Assembly: GCF_001612635.1 (NCBI RefSeq)
Contig: NZ_BDAV01000018.1
Location: 44,630-108,629 of the forward strand
Direction: 5' to 3'
Length of the DNA stretch: 64,000 nt
DNA from: Nocardia africana NBRC 100379
Lineage (GTDB): Bacteria; Actinomycetota; Actinomycetes; Mycobacteriales; Mycobacteriaceae
Both the position numbers and the translations under genes were made by a program. The notes under the pieces are model-generated. The model was not told where the DNA came from, did not search any database, and saw only the letters and a list, made by a program, of their open reading frames with translations. This document shows, piece after piece, positions 1 to 8,202 of the stretch; the stretch's first letter is position 1, and the number at the start of each line of letters is the position of its first letter.

Positions 1-690
1 GGTGGCGCCGATCAGCTTCACGCCGCGAGCGAAGGCCTGGTGATACGGCCGCGCCCCCACGAAGGAGGGCAGGAAGCTGTGGTGGATGTTCAGTGCGCGT
101 CCGGCCCAGTGCTCGCACAATTCGGCCGGCAGCACCTGCATGAACCGCGCCAGCACCACCGCGTGCGGATCGTGGGCGTCGGTGAGTTCGCGCACCCGCT
201 CGAAGGCGGGACCGCGTTCGGCCGGATCGGCGGGGAAGGGCACGTGGTGGAACGGAATTCCGTGCGCTCGGGTCATCTCGCCCAGATCCGGATGGTTGCC
301 GATCACCGCTTCGATGGTGGCGGGCAACTCGCCACTGGCGGCCCGGCCGAGCAGGTCGTGCAGGCAGTGCCCGTCGCGGCTGACGAGCAGGACGGCGCGG
401 CGCCGGCGCCCGGAATCCAGCAGTTGCCAGTCGGTCTGCGGGCCCAGTTCGGCGGCCACCGCGGTGAATCGCTCGCGCAACTCCTCGATGTCGAACGGCA
501 CGGTCGCCGCCGCGATCGCCTGGCGGGTGAAGAACCAGCCGGTATCGGGGTCGGAGTGATAACCGGCTTCCACGATCGACCCGCCGAACTCGGCGATGAA
601 CGAGGTGATGCGGGCGATGATGCCCGGTCGGTCGGGACAGCCCAGGCTCAGGACGAAACGCCGATCATCGGCTGACACGGTGCCACTCAT
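1..690 (-). CDS. purU: Formyltetrahydrofolate deformylase PurU (3' end cut by window edge)
   Basis: Hydrolyses 10-formyl-THF to formate and THF, feeding formate-dependent purine synthesis and balancing the one-carbon pool in the cytosol. The frame opens at an ATG at 690 and runs 230 codons off the left edge. Residues about 8-80 are an ACT domain (CPDRPGIIARITSFIAEFGG), followed by a formyltransferase fold with GRALNIHHSFLPSFVGARPY, which carries the catalytic Asn/His region. The usual length is about 280-290 residues, so roughly 50 C-terminal residues, including the catalytic Asp, lie outside the window. It is divergent from deoC. Identification is firm; the truncation is only the window edge. 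Confidence 0.95.
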   Translation of the reverse strand, partial: MSGTVSADDRRFVLSLGCPDRPGIIARITSFIAEFGGSIVEAGYHSDPDTGWFFTRQAIAAATVPFDIEELRERFTAVAAELGPQTDWQLLDSGRRRRAVLLVSRDGHCLHDLLGRAASGELPATIEAVIGNHPDLGEMTRAHGIPFHHVPFPADPAERGPAFERVRELTDAHDPHAVVLARFMQVLPAELCEHWAGRALNIHHSFLPSFVGARPYHQAFARGVKLIGAT

Positions 691-841
691 GGGCACGATC
701 CTCGCAGGTCGCACCCGGTTCGATCACGCCGCCCGGGCAGCGAGCCGCAAAGCCGGTCCGGGATAAGCGAATTCGCGGGCCGCGTACCCGAAGGCGCTCG
801 CCGGCCGGGAACGCTCGCGCGCTGTGCCAGACTTGGTCCTC

Positions 842-1516
842 ATGTCCGACACCGTTCCCACCGCCTACACCCGCGCCCAGGTCGCCGCGATGATCGATCA
901 CACGCTGCTGGCTCCCGAGGCGACCGCCGCCGACGTCGCGAACACCATCGCCGAGGCTCGTGAACTGGGCGTGTACGCGGTGTGCCTGTCCCCGTCGATG
1001 TTGCCGGTGACCGCGCCCGGGCTGGTCGTCGCCACGGTCGCGGGCTTTCCCTCCGGTAAACACCACTCCCTGGTGAAGGGCACCGAGGCGCGATTCGCGG
1101 TAGAACAGGGCGCGGCCGAGGTCGATATGGTGATCGACGTCGGCGCGGCCGTCGCGGGGGATTACAACGCGGTTCTCGCCGATATCGTGACCGTGCGCGA
1201 GGCGGTCGAGGACCGGGCGGTGCTCAAGGTGATCATGGAGTCCGCGGCGCTCTCCGATGCCGCGATCGTCGAGGTATGCCGTGCCGCCGAACGCGCCGGC
1301 GCCGATTTCGTGAAAACCTCCACCGGATTCCACCCGGCGGGCGGGGCCGACGTGCGCGCCGTGCGGCTGATGCACGAGACCGTCGGCGGGCGGCTCGGCA
1401 TCAAGGCCAGCGGCGGAATTCGCACCGCCGCCGCGGCGGCCGAACTGATCGCCGCCGGTGCGACCCGGCTGGGGTTGTCCCGCTCGGCGGACGTTCTCGC
1501 GGGTTTCCCGGAGTAG
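842..1516 (+). CDS. deoC: Deoxyribose-phosphate aldolase
   Basis: Class I aldolase that cleaves 2-deoxyribose-5-phosphate to glyceraldehyde-3-phosphate and acetaldehyde in deoxynucleoside catabolism. The 224-residue protein starts at the ATG at 842, giving MSDTVPTAYTRAQVAAMIDHTLL; a GTG 18 bases upstream is also possible, but the ATG start fits family length. Family signatures seen: IDHTLL near the N-terminus, EVDMVIDVGA, VLKVIMES (Schiff-base region) and ADFVKTSTGF, then a C-terminal GIKASGGIRT phosphate-binding loop. It is convergent with the DUF2993 gene, ten bases away. Gene order with murB and the L,D-transpeptidase matches mycobacteria. Confidence 0.95.
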   Translation: MSDTVPTAYTRAQVAAMIDHTLLAPEATAADVANTIAEARELGVYAVCLSPSMLPVTAPGLVVATVAGFPSGKHHSLVKGTEARFAVEQGAAEVDMVIDVGAAVAGDYNAVLADIVTVREAVEDRAVLKVIMESAALSDAAIVEVCRAAERAGADFVKTSTGFHPAGGADVRAVRLMHETVGGRLGIKASGGIRTAAAAAELIAAGATRLGLSRSADVLAGFPE

Positions 1517-1525
1517 CGCCCGCGA

Positions 1526-2281
1526 TCAGCAGCGGATCTCCGCCCCGTTCCCGCCCTGCAGGGTGGTCGGGCCGCCGCGCAGCGACACCGAGATGCCGTT
1601 GTCGGTGACCTTCACGCTGGTCGGCTGCATACCCAGCGGGTAGTTCTGCAGGCTCTGCGTCATCGACTGGACGATGCTGTCGACCAGATCGGTGGGCAAC
1701 CCCAGCCCGAGCAGCGACGCCGACTGCGTGCTGACCTCGATCTTGCCGTTCACGATGTGCGGCTGCACCTTCAGATCGGCGATCCCGCCGAGCACCTTGA
1801 CGTCCAGAGTGCCCCCGGCCGGATCCGATTCCACGCCGGAGACGAGCCCGGTCAGGGTCTGGGCGATGCCCGCGTTGCTCCAGGTGGCGTCGGCGGAGCT
1901 GCTACCGACCTTCGCGCCGCCGCGCCCGCCGTCGAGCAGGGTGATGTCGTTGAGCTTGGCGTGCACCTTCATGTCCACGGCCGGCCCGAACTTCGCATCG
2001 TCGCTGTCGACGGTGATGTATTGGACCTTGTGGTCGACGGCGGTCAGCAGGAGTGGCTTCGGCCCGAATCCCACATCGACCTTCGATCCCAGCTCCTTTT
2101 CGACCTGGGAGGCCATGCACTGCTGATTCTTGTGGCGCAGATAGGTTTCGGCCCCCGCCGCGGTGCCGACCAGCGCGAGCAGCACGACGAGTCCGATGAT
2201 CAGTGCGATCCGCCGCCCGTTGCGGCGTGTGGGTTCACCCGCCGGTGCGGGAGCGGGTACCGCGGTGTCCGGAGTGGTCAT
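1526..2281 (-). CDS. LmeA-like DUF2993 membrane-anchored lipid-binding protein
   Basis: A 251-residue protein with a charged N-terminus (TRRNGRR), one membrane segment at about residues 25-45 (IALIIGLVVLLALVG), then an exported domain of the DUF2993 type. The family includes mycobacterial LmeA, a periplasmic lipid-binding protein needed for mannan elongation of lipomannan; that link is family knowledge, not shown here. Two cysteines (near the start of the domain and at the extreme C-terminus, ending EIRC) could form a disulfide. The ATG at 2281 is chosen; an upstream ATG at 2341 would add 20 residues. Its start lies 116 bases from the divergent AbiEi-like gene. Confidence 0.8.
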   Translation of the reverse strand: MTTPDTAVPAPAPAGEPTRRNGRRIALIIGLVVLLALVGTAAGAETYLRHKNQQCMASQVEKELGSKVDVGFGPKPLLLTAVDHKVQYITVDSDDAKFGPAVDMKVHAKLNDITLLDGGRGGAKVGSSSADATWSNAGIAQTLTGLVSGVESDPAGGTLDVKVLGGIADLKVQPHIVNGKIEVSTQSASLLGLGLPTDLVDSIVQSMTQSLQNYPLGMQPTSVKVTDNGISVSLRGGPTTLQGGNGAEIRC

Positions 2282-2396
2282 GGCAACCGATTCTTCCCGA
2301 GCTTTCTGAGCCCGCTCTGTGGAGCCTGTGAGGCTTGTCATGCAGTGCCGACGCGATTGTGACATGACGCACACCGGTCCGGCGTAACCTGATCCC

Positions 2397-2972
2397 ATGT
2401 CCGAGCACGGGTGGTGGGTGCTGCGTCAGCTTGCCGATCGGCACGCCGGATACTTCACCACGCGGATCGTGTTGCGTGCCGGATGCGAGCAGCACATCCG
2501 CGGCGCCCTCGCCGACGGTTCGGTGATCCGCGTCGGCCTCGGCATCCTGCGCATGGCCGATTGGCCGGACGGCCCGCTCGACGAATACGCCATGTGGGCG
2601 GCCTGGTTCGACGGCGGCGCCGCCGTCTCCCATCACAGCGCCGCCGAACTGCACGGTCTGGGCCGGCTGCGCCCGCGCTTCCTGCACCTGTCCGCGAGTG
2701 CGGGCCGCCCGCCCGCAGCCCCCCGGCTGGTCGTCCTGCGCCGCGAGCTGCATCGCGATGATGTGGAATCGGCCGGTGCGTTCCTGGTGACCACCCCCGT
2801 GCGGACCGTCCTCGATCTCGCCGAAACCGGGATCGGTCAGGGTGCGCTGGACGAGGTGGTCGCCGACGCGGTCGCCATCCATCGCTGTATCCCGCACGAA
2901 ATCGCTTCGGCGAGTGCGGGTTTGCCGCCGCATACGGCCGCGCGAGTGCGCCGGGCCCTCGCCGCGGCCTGA
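2397..2972 (+). CDS. AbiEi-antitoxin-like winged-helix protein
   Basis: 191 residues. The N-terminus (LRQLADRHAGYFTTRIVLRAG then IRGALADGSVIRVGLGILR) is the winged-helix pattern found at the head of AbiEi-type antitoxins and of many solitary actinobacterial proteins. The rest (SHHSAAELHGLGRLRPRF, TTPVRTVLDLAETG) matches the companion domain. No AbiEii nucleotidyltransferase toxin is adjacent, so this is probably a stand-alone regulator or relic rather than half of a working toxin-antitoxin pair. No endonuclease (DUF559) domain is present at the C-terminus. Function is unknown; the family call rests on sequence pattern only. Confidence 0.65.
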   Translation: MSEHGWWVLRQLADRHAGYFTTRIVLRAGCEQHIRGALADGSVIRVGLGILRMADWPDGPLDEYAMWAAWFDGGAAVSHHSAAELHGLGRLRPRFLHLSASAGRPPAAPRLVVLRRELHRDDVESAGAFLVTTPVRTVLDLAETGIGQGALDEVVADAVAIHRCIPHEIASASAGLPPHTAARVRRALAAA

Positions 2973-2996
2973 ACCCGGCCATCTCGCGCCGCGGAT

Positions 2997-3866
2997 TCAG
3001 TCGGGCCGTACGCACTCCCACGGCACCGACAGCACGCAATCGCGCATCCGCCGCCGGTAGTTCCGCACCGGAAAACCTTGCTCCCGCAACAGTTCCGCCG
3101 CCACCCGCCAGCGCACGCGCGGACCGTACACCGCCATCGGCGCGGCATGCGCCCACGCCCGGTCGGCCGCGGTGAGCAGCGTGTGCACGCGTTCACCGCG
3201 AATATTGCGGTGGATCAACGCCTTCGGCAGCCGTTCGGCGATATCGGAGGGTTTGCCGACGGTGAACGGATCCCAGGCCAGCGTCAGCGAGAGCGGGCCC
3301 TCGCGGTCGAGCAGAATCCACGCGCAGCGGCGGCCCAGTTCGTCGCAGGTCCCCTCGAGCAGCAGTCCCTCGGGCGCCAATCCGCCGAGAATCGTCGCCC
3401 ACGCCCGCGCGACCTCGCTCTCGTCGTATTGCCGCAGCACGTTGAACGCCCGCACCAGCACCGGCCGCAATCCCGCGAGTTCGAATCCGCCCCGGGCGAA
3501 GTGCACGCCGTCGCGATCGGGAACGACGCGTTCGGGATCGATCTCCAAGCCGACGACGCGCACGTCGGCGCGGACCCGGCGTAACCGGGCCGCCAATTCC
3601 AGTGTGGTCACCGGACTCGCCCCGTAGCCCAGATCGACCACCAGCGGATCCGCGGCCGATCGCAGCCGGTGGACCACCAGCGGGTCGTGGCTCAGCCAGC
3701 GGTCGCTGCGGCGCAGCCGATTGATCCCGGTGGTTCCGCGAGTGATGGCGCCCACCGGCTTGGACGTGCCCGGGACCGCGCGGCCGGCAGGGGCGGCGGT
3801 CCGCGAGTGCGCGGCCGAGTCGAGGTGTCCGGCGTTCCCCGTGCGGGGCCGGCCCGGCGGTCTCAT
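2997..3866 (-). CDS. Class I SAM-dependent methyltransferase-like protein
   Basis: 289 residues from the ATG at 3866 (MRPPGRPRTGNAGH). The core shows VVDLGYGASPVTTLELAARL, the glycine-rich SAM-binding motif I, followed by VRVVGLEIDPERV, whose acidic residue would hold the ribose hydroxyls. The Arg/Pro/Ala-rich first 70 residues look disordered. The closing section (AELLREQGFPVRNYRRRMRDCV) is unassigned. The substrate is not predictable. The gene lies on the minus strand 35 bases downstream of the DUF2505 gene and probably shares its transcript. Convergent with the AbiEi-like gene. Confidence 0.75.
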   Translation of the reverse strand: MRPPGRPRTGNAGHLDSAAHSRTAAPAGRAVPGTSKPVGAITRGTTGINRLRRSDRWLSHDPLVVHRLRSAADPLVVDLGYGASPVTTLELAARLRRVRADVRVVGLEIDPERVVPDRDGVHFARGGFELAGLRPVLVRAFNVLRQYDESEVARAWATILGGLAPEGLLLEGTCDELGRRCAWILLDREGPLSLTLAWDPFTVGKPSDIAERLPKALIHRNIRGERVHTLLTAADRAWAHAAPMAVYGPRVRWRVAAELLREQGFPVRNYRRRMRDCVLSVPWECVRPD

Positions 3867-3901
3867 GACGGTGACGCAGGCGTGCGGTGGAACCACGGAA
3901 C

Positions 3902-4417
3902 TCAGGCTGTCGGGCGCTGCTCTTCCAGCCACTGCTGGGTGAATTCCGCTTCGGCGCGGAACAGGTCGACGAGGTTGACCAGCATCATCTGCTCGAGTTT
4001 GGGCCCCAGCATCGGAATGAAGACCTTCGCCACGGGTGAGGTGCGCAGGGTGCAGCCGGTCTCGGTGGGAAACAACCGCACGGTGCCGGTCAGCGTCCCC
4101 GGACCGGCCGGAACCGAGGCGCTGAACTCACCGTCGACCTCGGGACCGAACGGCCCGTAGCTCTCCTTGCGGGTGATCACCAGGTCCTTGCGCATCACGG
4201 TCTGCGCGATCTCGGGCAGCATGTCGCGCGGCAGGATGTGGCGCACCTCGACCTCGATACCGTCGCCGTCGGCCTGCAGGTGGACCACTTCGTTCGGCGA
4301 GTGCTTGCGCATCTCCTCCATCCGCGCATCCCAGTAGGCACGGTTGGACAGCGCCGCGTACACCTCTTCGGTGGTGTGCAGCGGATAGCGAGCGGAATAG
4401 TCCAGTCGGCGGGCCAT
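3902..4417 (-). CDS. DUF2505 (START/SRPBCC-like) protein, copy 1
   Basis: A 171-residue cytosolic protein beginning MARRLDYSARYPLHTTEEVY. It has the DUF2505 pattern: an N-terminal beta-strand plus helix with a conserved aromatic (AYWDARMEEM), a central RKESYGPFGPEVDGEFSA strand pair, and a C-terminal amphipathic helix region (EQMMLVNLVDLFRAEAEFTQQWL). The family folds like START/SRPBCC hydrophobic-ligand binders, but no ligand is established. It lies downstream of a second DUF2505 gene on the same strand; the two probably arose by duplication. No motif suggests catalysis. Confidence 0.8.
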   Translation of the reverse strand: MARRLDYSARYPLHTTEEVYAALSNRAYWDARMEEMRKHSPNEVVHLQADGDGIEVEVRHILPRDMLPEIAQTVMRKDLVITRKESYGPFGPEVDGEFSASVPAGPGTLTGTVRLFPTETGCTLRTSPVAKVFIPMLGPKLEQMMLVNLVDLFRAEAEFTQQWLEEQRPTA

Positions 4418-4454
4418 GGGGGACCAGGGTACTGGTCCCCGAAGAGCGCTCCGA

Positions 4455-4940
4455 TCAGTGGCCGGTGATCCAGGTGTTGGTGAAGCCGGTCTCCGAGGCC
4501 AGCAGTTCCAGCAGTTTCTCGGCCACCACGGCCTCGATCTTCTTGCCGAACAACGGGATCGTCACCTCGACCGAGCCGTCGACCACGGCCTGGGAGGCGT
4601 TGCCGGAACCGGTCAGGGTGACCGTGCCGCGCACCTTCGCGGGCGCGCCCTCGACATGCGCTTCGAACACGCCGGACAGGCCCTCGTAGGTCTCGGTGCG
4701 CGGAATGATCAGATCACCCGGACGGACCGAGGTGATCGCGGCGGGCAGTTCGGAGGCAGGAATGGTCTGCACCATCTCCACGCGCAGTCGGTCCCCCTCG
4801 GCCGAGAAGGCGTCCAGCCGCGCACCGGGGCCGCCGACCTCCGCGATGCGGTCCTTCCAGTACTGCTCGTCGGCGAGCGCAGCACGCACCGCCGCGGCGG
4901 GGTGCGCGTAGTGAGCTGTGTACGCCAGGGGTGTCGCCAT
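4455..4940 (-). CDS. DUF2505 (START/SRPBCC-like) protein, copy 2
   Basis: 161 residues from the ATG at 4940 (MATPLAYTAHYAHPAAAVRA). It shares with the downstream copy the YW aromatic pair (EQYWKDRIAEV), the RTETYEGLSGVFEAHVEG centre and the C-terminal EAVVAEKLLELLASETGFTNTWI segment, so the two genes are diverged tandem paralogues 38 bases apart. Its start lies 27 bases from the GTG of the divergent murB, so both promoters must share a very compact region. Ligand and role are unknown; mycobacteria carry a similar gene beside murB. Confidence 0.8.
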   Translation of the reverse strand: MATPLAYTAHYAHPAAAVRAALADEQYWKDRIAEVGGPGARLDAFSAEGDRLRVEMVQTIPASELPAAITSVRPGDLIIPRTETYEGLSGVFEAHVEGAPAKVRGTVTLTGSGNASQAVVDGSVEVTIPLFGKKIEAVVAEKLLELLASETGFTNTWITGH

Positions 4941-4966
4941 GGTGTGACACGCTACCGTCTTTCGAT

Positions 4967-6073
4967 GTGCAGACATCTCGAGTGGTGGCATTCGACAACG
5001 TGCGTGAGTTGCTGAGCGCGACCGGCGCGCAGGTGCGCGACTCGGTGCCGCTGGCGCAGCTCACCACGCTGCGGGTCGGCGGGCCCGCGACGGTCGCCGA
5101 ATGCCGCTCCACCGAGGCGCTCGTCGAGACGGTGCGCACGCTCGACGCCGCGGGCGTGCCGGTGCTGCTGGTGGCCGGTGGCTCCAACCTGCTGATCGCC
5201 GACAGCGGATTCGACGGCGTCGTCGTCCGCATCGCCACCGACGCCGTCGAGCTGGGAGCCGGCAGTGTGACGGCCGAGGCGGGCGCGGACTGGGACGGCG
5301 TGGTCGCCACGACGGTCGCCGCCGGATTCGGCGGACTCGAGTGCCTGTCCGGAATTCCGGGTTCGGCCGGCGCGACGCCGGTGCAGAACGTCGGCGCCTA
5401 CGGCGTCGAGGTGGCGCAGGTGCTGCGCCGGATTCGCCTGCTGGATCGCGTCAGCGGCGAAATCCGCTGGGCCGCACCGGAGGAACTCGGCTTCGGTTAC
5501 CGCACCTCGGTGCTCAAACATTCCGATCGCGCGGTGGTGCTGGCGGTGGAGTTCGCGGTGAATACCGACGGTGCCAGCGCCCCGCTGCGATACGGCGAAC
5601 TGGCCCGTGCCTTCGACGCCGCCGACGGTGAGTCCCGTCCCGCCGCCGCCGTGCGCGAGGCCGTCCTCGCGCTGCGCGCCGGCAAGGGCATGGTGCTCGA
5701 TCCGGCCGACCACGACACCTGGAGCGCCGGGTCGTTCTTCACCAATCCCGTCGTGGCGCACGATCGCGCGCCCGCCGTGGTCGATGCGATCCGGGCGCAT
5801 GTGGGAGATATCACTATTCCGACCTATGCCGCCGAGGGCGGGGTGAAATTCTCCGCGGGCTGGCTGATCGAACGCGCGGGATTCGGCAAGGGGTTCCCCG
5901 GTCCGGAGGCTCCCGTCCGGTTGTCGACGAAACATACGCTCGCCCTGACCAACAGGGGTTCTGCCCGCGCCGCGGACCTGGTGGAGCTGGCCCGCACCGT
6001 GCGGGCGGGCGTCGAACAGCGTTTCGGAATCAGGCTGGAACCCGAACCGGTGACCGTCGGACTCGAGCTCTAG
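4967..6073 (+). CDS. murB: UDP-N-acetylenolpyruvoylglucosamine reductase
   Basis: Flavoenzyme that uses NADPH to reduce UDP-GlcNAc-enolpyruvate to UDP-MurNAc, the second committed step of peptidoglycan synthesis. The FAD-binding region shows LLVAGGSNLLIADSGFDG and LSGIPGSAGATPVQNVGAYG; YRTSVLKH and AGSFFTNPVV (the catalytic Ser segment) follow, then KFSAGWLIERAGFGKG. The GTG at 4967 (VQTSRVVAFDNVREL) gives 368 residues; GTGs at 4982 and 4985 are also possible, and an ATG at 4931 would overlap the divergent neighbour's start. Immediately upstream of the L,D-transpeptidase gene, so two cell-wall enzymes sit together. Confidence 0.95.
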   Translation: MQTSRVVAFDNVRELLSATGAQVRDSVPLAQLTTLRVGGPATVAECRSTEALVETVRTLDAAGVPVLLVAGGSNLLIADSGFDGVVVRIATDAVELGAGSVTAEAGADWDGVVATTVAAGFGGLECLSGIPGSAGATPVQNVGAYGVEVAQVLRRIRLLDRVSGEIRWAAPEELGFGYRTSVLKHSDRAVVLAVEFAVNTDGASAPLRYGELARAFDAADGESRPAAAVREAVLALRAGKGMVLDPADHDTWSAGSFFTNPVVAHDRAPAVVDAIRAHVGDITIPTYAAEGGVKFSAGWLIERAGFGKGFPGPEAPVRLSTKHTLALTNRGSARAADLVELARTVRAGVEQRFGIRLEPEPVTVGLEL

Positions 6074-6136
6074 GCGTGGCGGGCACCACGTTCCGATCGG
6101 GCCGGGCCGTCGGAGGGGCGCGGTAAATTCGCGGAA

Positions 6137-7384
6137 GTGAACATTCGAGGAATTGCCGGCCGCCGGGCCGTACTGGTCGGGGCCGGCCAGCTGGCGGTGG
6201 CCGCGCTGGTGGCCGGATGTTCGGGCAGTAGCGGGAGCGGTTCGTCCGCGCCGAAGGAGTCCGGCCCGGTCGCGAAGCTGACATTCGAGCCCGGCAAGGG
6301 AGCCGGCGACGTCAACCCGATCGCGCCCGTCTCGGTGACGGTCACCAGCGGCCGCATCGACCGCGTCGCGCTGACCAATCCGGACGGTAAGCAGGTCACC
6401 GGCGTCCTGTCGCCCGACAAGAGCAGTTTCAAGGTCACCGAGCCGCTCGGTTACGGCGTCACCTACACCTGGTCCGGCACGGCGATCGGCACCGACAACA
6501 AGCCCGTGCCGATCGAGTCGACATTCACCACCCTCGCTCCGAAGCAGACCGTGTCCGCCACCATCAACATCGGTGACGGACAGGAGGTCGGCATCGCCGC
6601 GCCGATCATCCTGCAGTTCAAGAAGCACGTCGAGAACAAGGAAGCGGTCGAGAAGGCGCTGACCGTCACGACCACACCGGAGACCGAGGGCGGCTGGGCC
6701 TGGCTGCCCGACGAGAACGGTGGCTCCCGCGCGCACTGGCGTCCGCGCAACTACTGGGCGCCCGGCACGGCGGTGACCTTCGCCGCCAAGCTGTACGGCT
6801 TGGACCTGGGCGGCGGCGCCTACGGCAACTCCGATCTGTCCTCGCAGTTCACCATCGGCCGCAGCCAGATCGTGAAGGGTTACGCACCCAGCCATCGGGT
6901 GCAGGTGATCCGCGACGGGTCGACGCTGTTCGACTTTCCGTGCAGTTACGGCGAGGGCAACGAGGCGCGCAACGTGACGCGTTCGGGCATCCACGTGGTG
7001 ACCGAGAAGTACGAAGACTTCCTGATGTCGAATCCGCCGTTCTACACCAACGTTCGCGAACGCTGGGCGGTACGCATTTCGAACAACGGCGAATTCATCC
7101 ACGCGAACCCGGAATCGGCGTCCGCGCAAGGCAATACCAACGTCACCAACGGCTGTATCAACCTGAGCACCAGCGACGCCCAGCAGTACTTCCCGACGGC
7201 CATGTACGGCGACCCGGTCGAGGTCACCGGCACGTCGATCGCCCTGTCGGCCGCCGACGGCGACCTCTACGACTGGACCATCGATTGGGACACGTGGAAG
7301 ACCATGTCGGCGATCCAGGGCCGGCCCGCACCGGTGGTCTCGGCGACTCCGGTGGCGCCGGGACCCGTGCGCGGCGGTAGCTAG
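6137..7384 (+). CDS. L,D-transpeptidase lipoprotein (LdtMt5/LprQ type)
   Basis: Makes 3-3 cross-links in peptidoglycan outside the membrane. The 415-residue precursor starts at GTG 6137; its signal peptide ends in a lipobox (LVAGC, Cys about 28) followed by a Ser/Gly linker. Two Ig-like domains precede the YkuD catalytic domain (about residues 250-380), which has the His segment EFIHANPESASAQGN and the active-site Cys in NVTNGCINLS. The usual SHGC has become TNGC, a change I also recall for mycobacterial LdtMt5 (Rv0483), which occupies the same locus. The Pro-rich tail (RPAPVVSATPVAPGPVRGG) also fits LdtMt5. Sixty-three bases downstream of murB. Confidence 0.92.
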   Translation: MNIRGIAGRRAVLVGAGQLAVAALVAGCSGSSGSGSSAPKESGPVAKLTFEPGKGAGDVNPIAPVSVTVTSGRIDRVALTNPDGKQVTGVLSPDKSSFKVTEPLGYGVTYTWSGTAIGTDNKPVPIESTFTTLAPKQTVSATINIGDGQEVGIAAPIILQFKKHVENKEAVEKALTVTTTPETEGGWAWLPDENGGSRAHWRPRNYWAPGTAVTFAAKLYGLDLGGGAYGNSDLSSQFTIGRSQIVKGYAPSHRVQVIRDGSTLFDFPCSYGEGNEARNVTRSGIHVVTEKYEDFLMSNPPFYTNVRERWAVRISNNGEFIHANPESASAQGNTNVTNGCINLSTSDAQQYFPTAMYGDPVEVTGTSIALSAADGDLYDWTIDWDTWKTMSAIQGRPAPVVSATPVAPGPVRGGS

Positions 7385-7391
7385 CGACGGC

Positions 7392-8126
7392 TCAGCTACG
7401 GCGGGCGAAGCGGCCGGCGTCGGCTTGGTCGCGCGGCTTCACCACGATGGTGTCGAGGTTGACGTGCGGGGGGCGGCTCGCGACGAAGCCGATGATTTCG
7501 GCGATATCGGCGGCGAACAGCGGGTCGATTCCCTCGTAGACCTTGGCCGCGCGCTCGGTGTCGCCGCCGAACCGGACCAGCGAGAATTCGGTTTCGACCG
7601 CGCCCGGCGCGATTTCGGTGAGCCGCACCGGCTTGCCCAGCAGCTCCCCGCGCAGCGTGCGGTGCAGGACGGCCTGCGCGTGCTTGGCCGAGGTGTAGCC
7701 GGAGCCGTTGTCGTAGGGCTGCAAGGCGGCGACCGAGGTGACGGTGACGATGAGCCCGTCACCCGAGTCGATCAGTTTCGGCAGCAGCGCCTTGGTCACC
7801 CGCAGCGTGCCCAGCACGTTGGTTTCCCACATCCACCGCCAGTCGTCGAGATCGGCCTCGGTGACCGGCGCCAGCCCCTTCGCCCCGCCGGCGTTGTTGA
7901 CCAGCACGTCGGCCCGTTCGACCGCATCGGTGAACAGGCGTACCGACGACTCGTCGGTGACATCCAATTCGATTGCGGTACCGCCGATTTCGTCGGCCAG
8001 CGCCTGCAGCCGGTCCATCCGGCGCGCCCCCACGTACACGTGATAGCCCTGTTTCGCGAGCTCGCGGGCGGTAGCCTCACCGATTCCCGAGCTCGCGCCG
8101 GTGACGACGGCGTGACGAGTGCTCAT
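7392..8126 (-). CDS. SDR-family NAD(P)-dependent oxidoreductase
   Basis: A 244-residue classical short-chain dehydrogenase beginning MSTRHAVVTGASSGIGEATA. The TGASSGIG nucleotide-binding motif, VYVGARRMDRL (Arg pair favouring NADP), VLVNNAGGAKG (NNAG motif), and the catalytic SVAALQPYDNGSGYTSAKHA containing Ser and the YxxxK pair are all present. It resembles the YdfG/serine-3-dehydrogenase branch. M. tuberculosis has an SDR gene (Rv0484c) at the same place. Convergent with the L,D-transpeptidase gene and divergent from the alpha/beta hydrolase gene; substrate unknown. Confidence 0.88.
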   Translation of the reverse strand: MSTRHAVVTGASSGIGEATARELAKQGYHVYVGARRMDRLQALADEIGGTAIELDVTDESSVRLFTDAVERADVLVNNAGGAKGLAPVTEADLDDWRWMWETNVLGTLRVTKALLPKLIDSGDGLIVTVTSVAALQPYDNGSGYTSAKHAQAVLHRTLRGELLGKPVRLTEIAPGAVETEFSLVRFGGDTERAAKVYEGIDPLFAADIAEIIGFVASRPPHVNLDTIVVKPRDQADAGRFARRS

Positions 8127-8202
8127 GGGAACCGAGCCTAGCGGTGGGGGCACCGAGGGCTTGCGGACACCGCGGGAAGTCCTGCCCGTTAGCCTGGCGA
8201 AC

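Noticed and set aside
2397..2972. AbiEi-like gene as half of a type IV toxin-antitoxin system
   Set aside because: No AbiEii nucleotidyltransferase is encoded next to it in either direction.
4952..7129. A 725-codon open frame antisense to murB and the L,D-transpeptidase gene
   Set aside because: It is a mirror of GC-biased codon positions; its translation is Arg/Gly/His-rich with no domain, and both sense genes are well supported.
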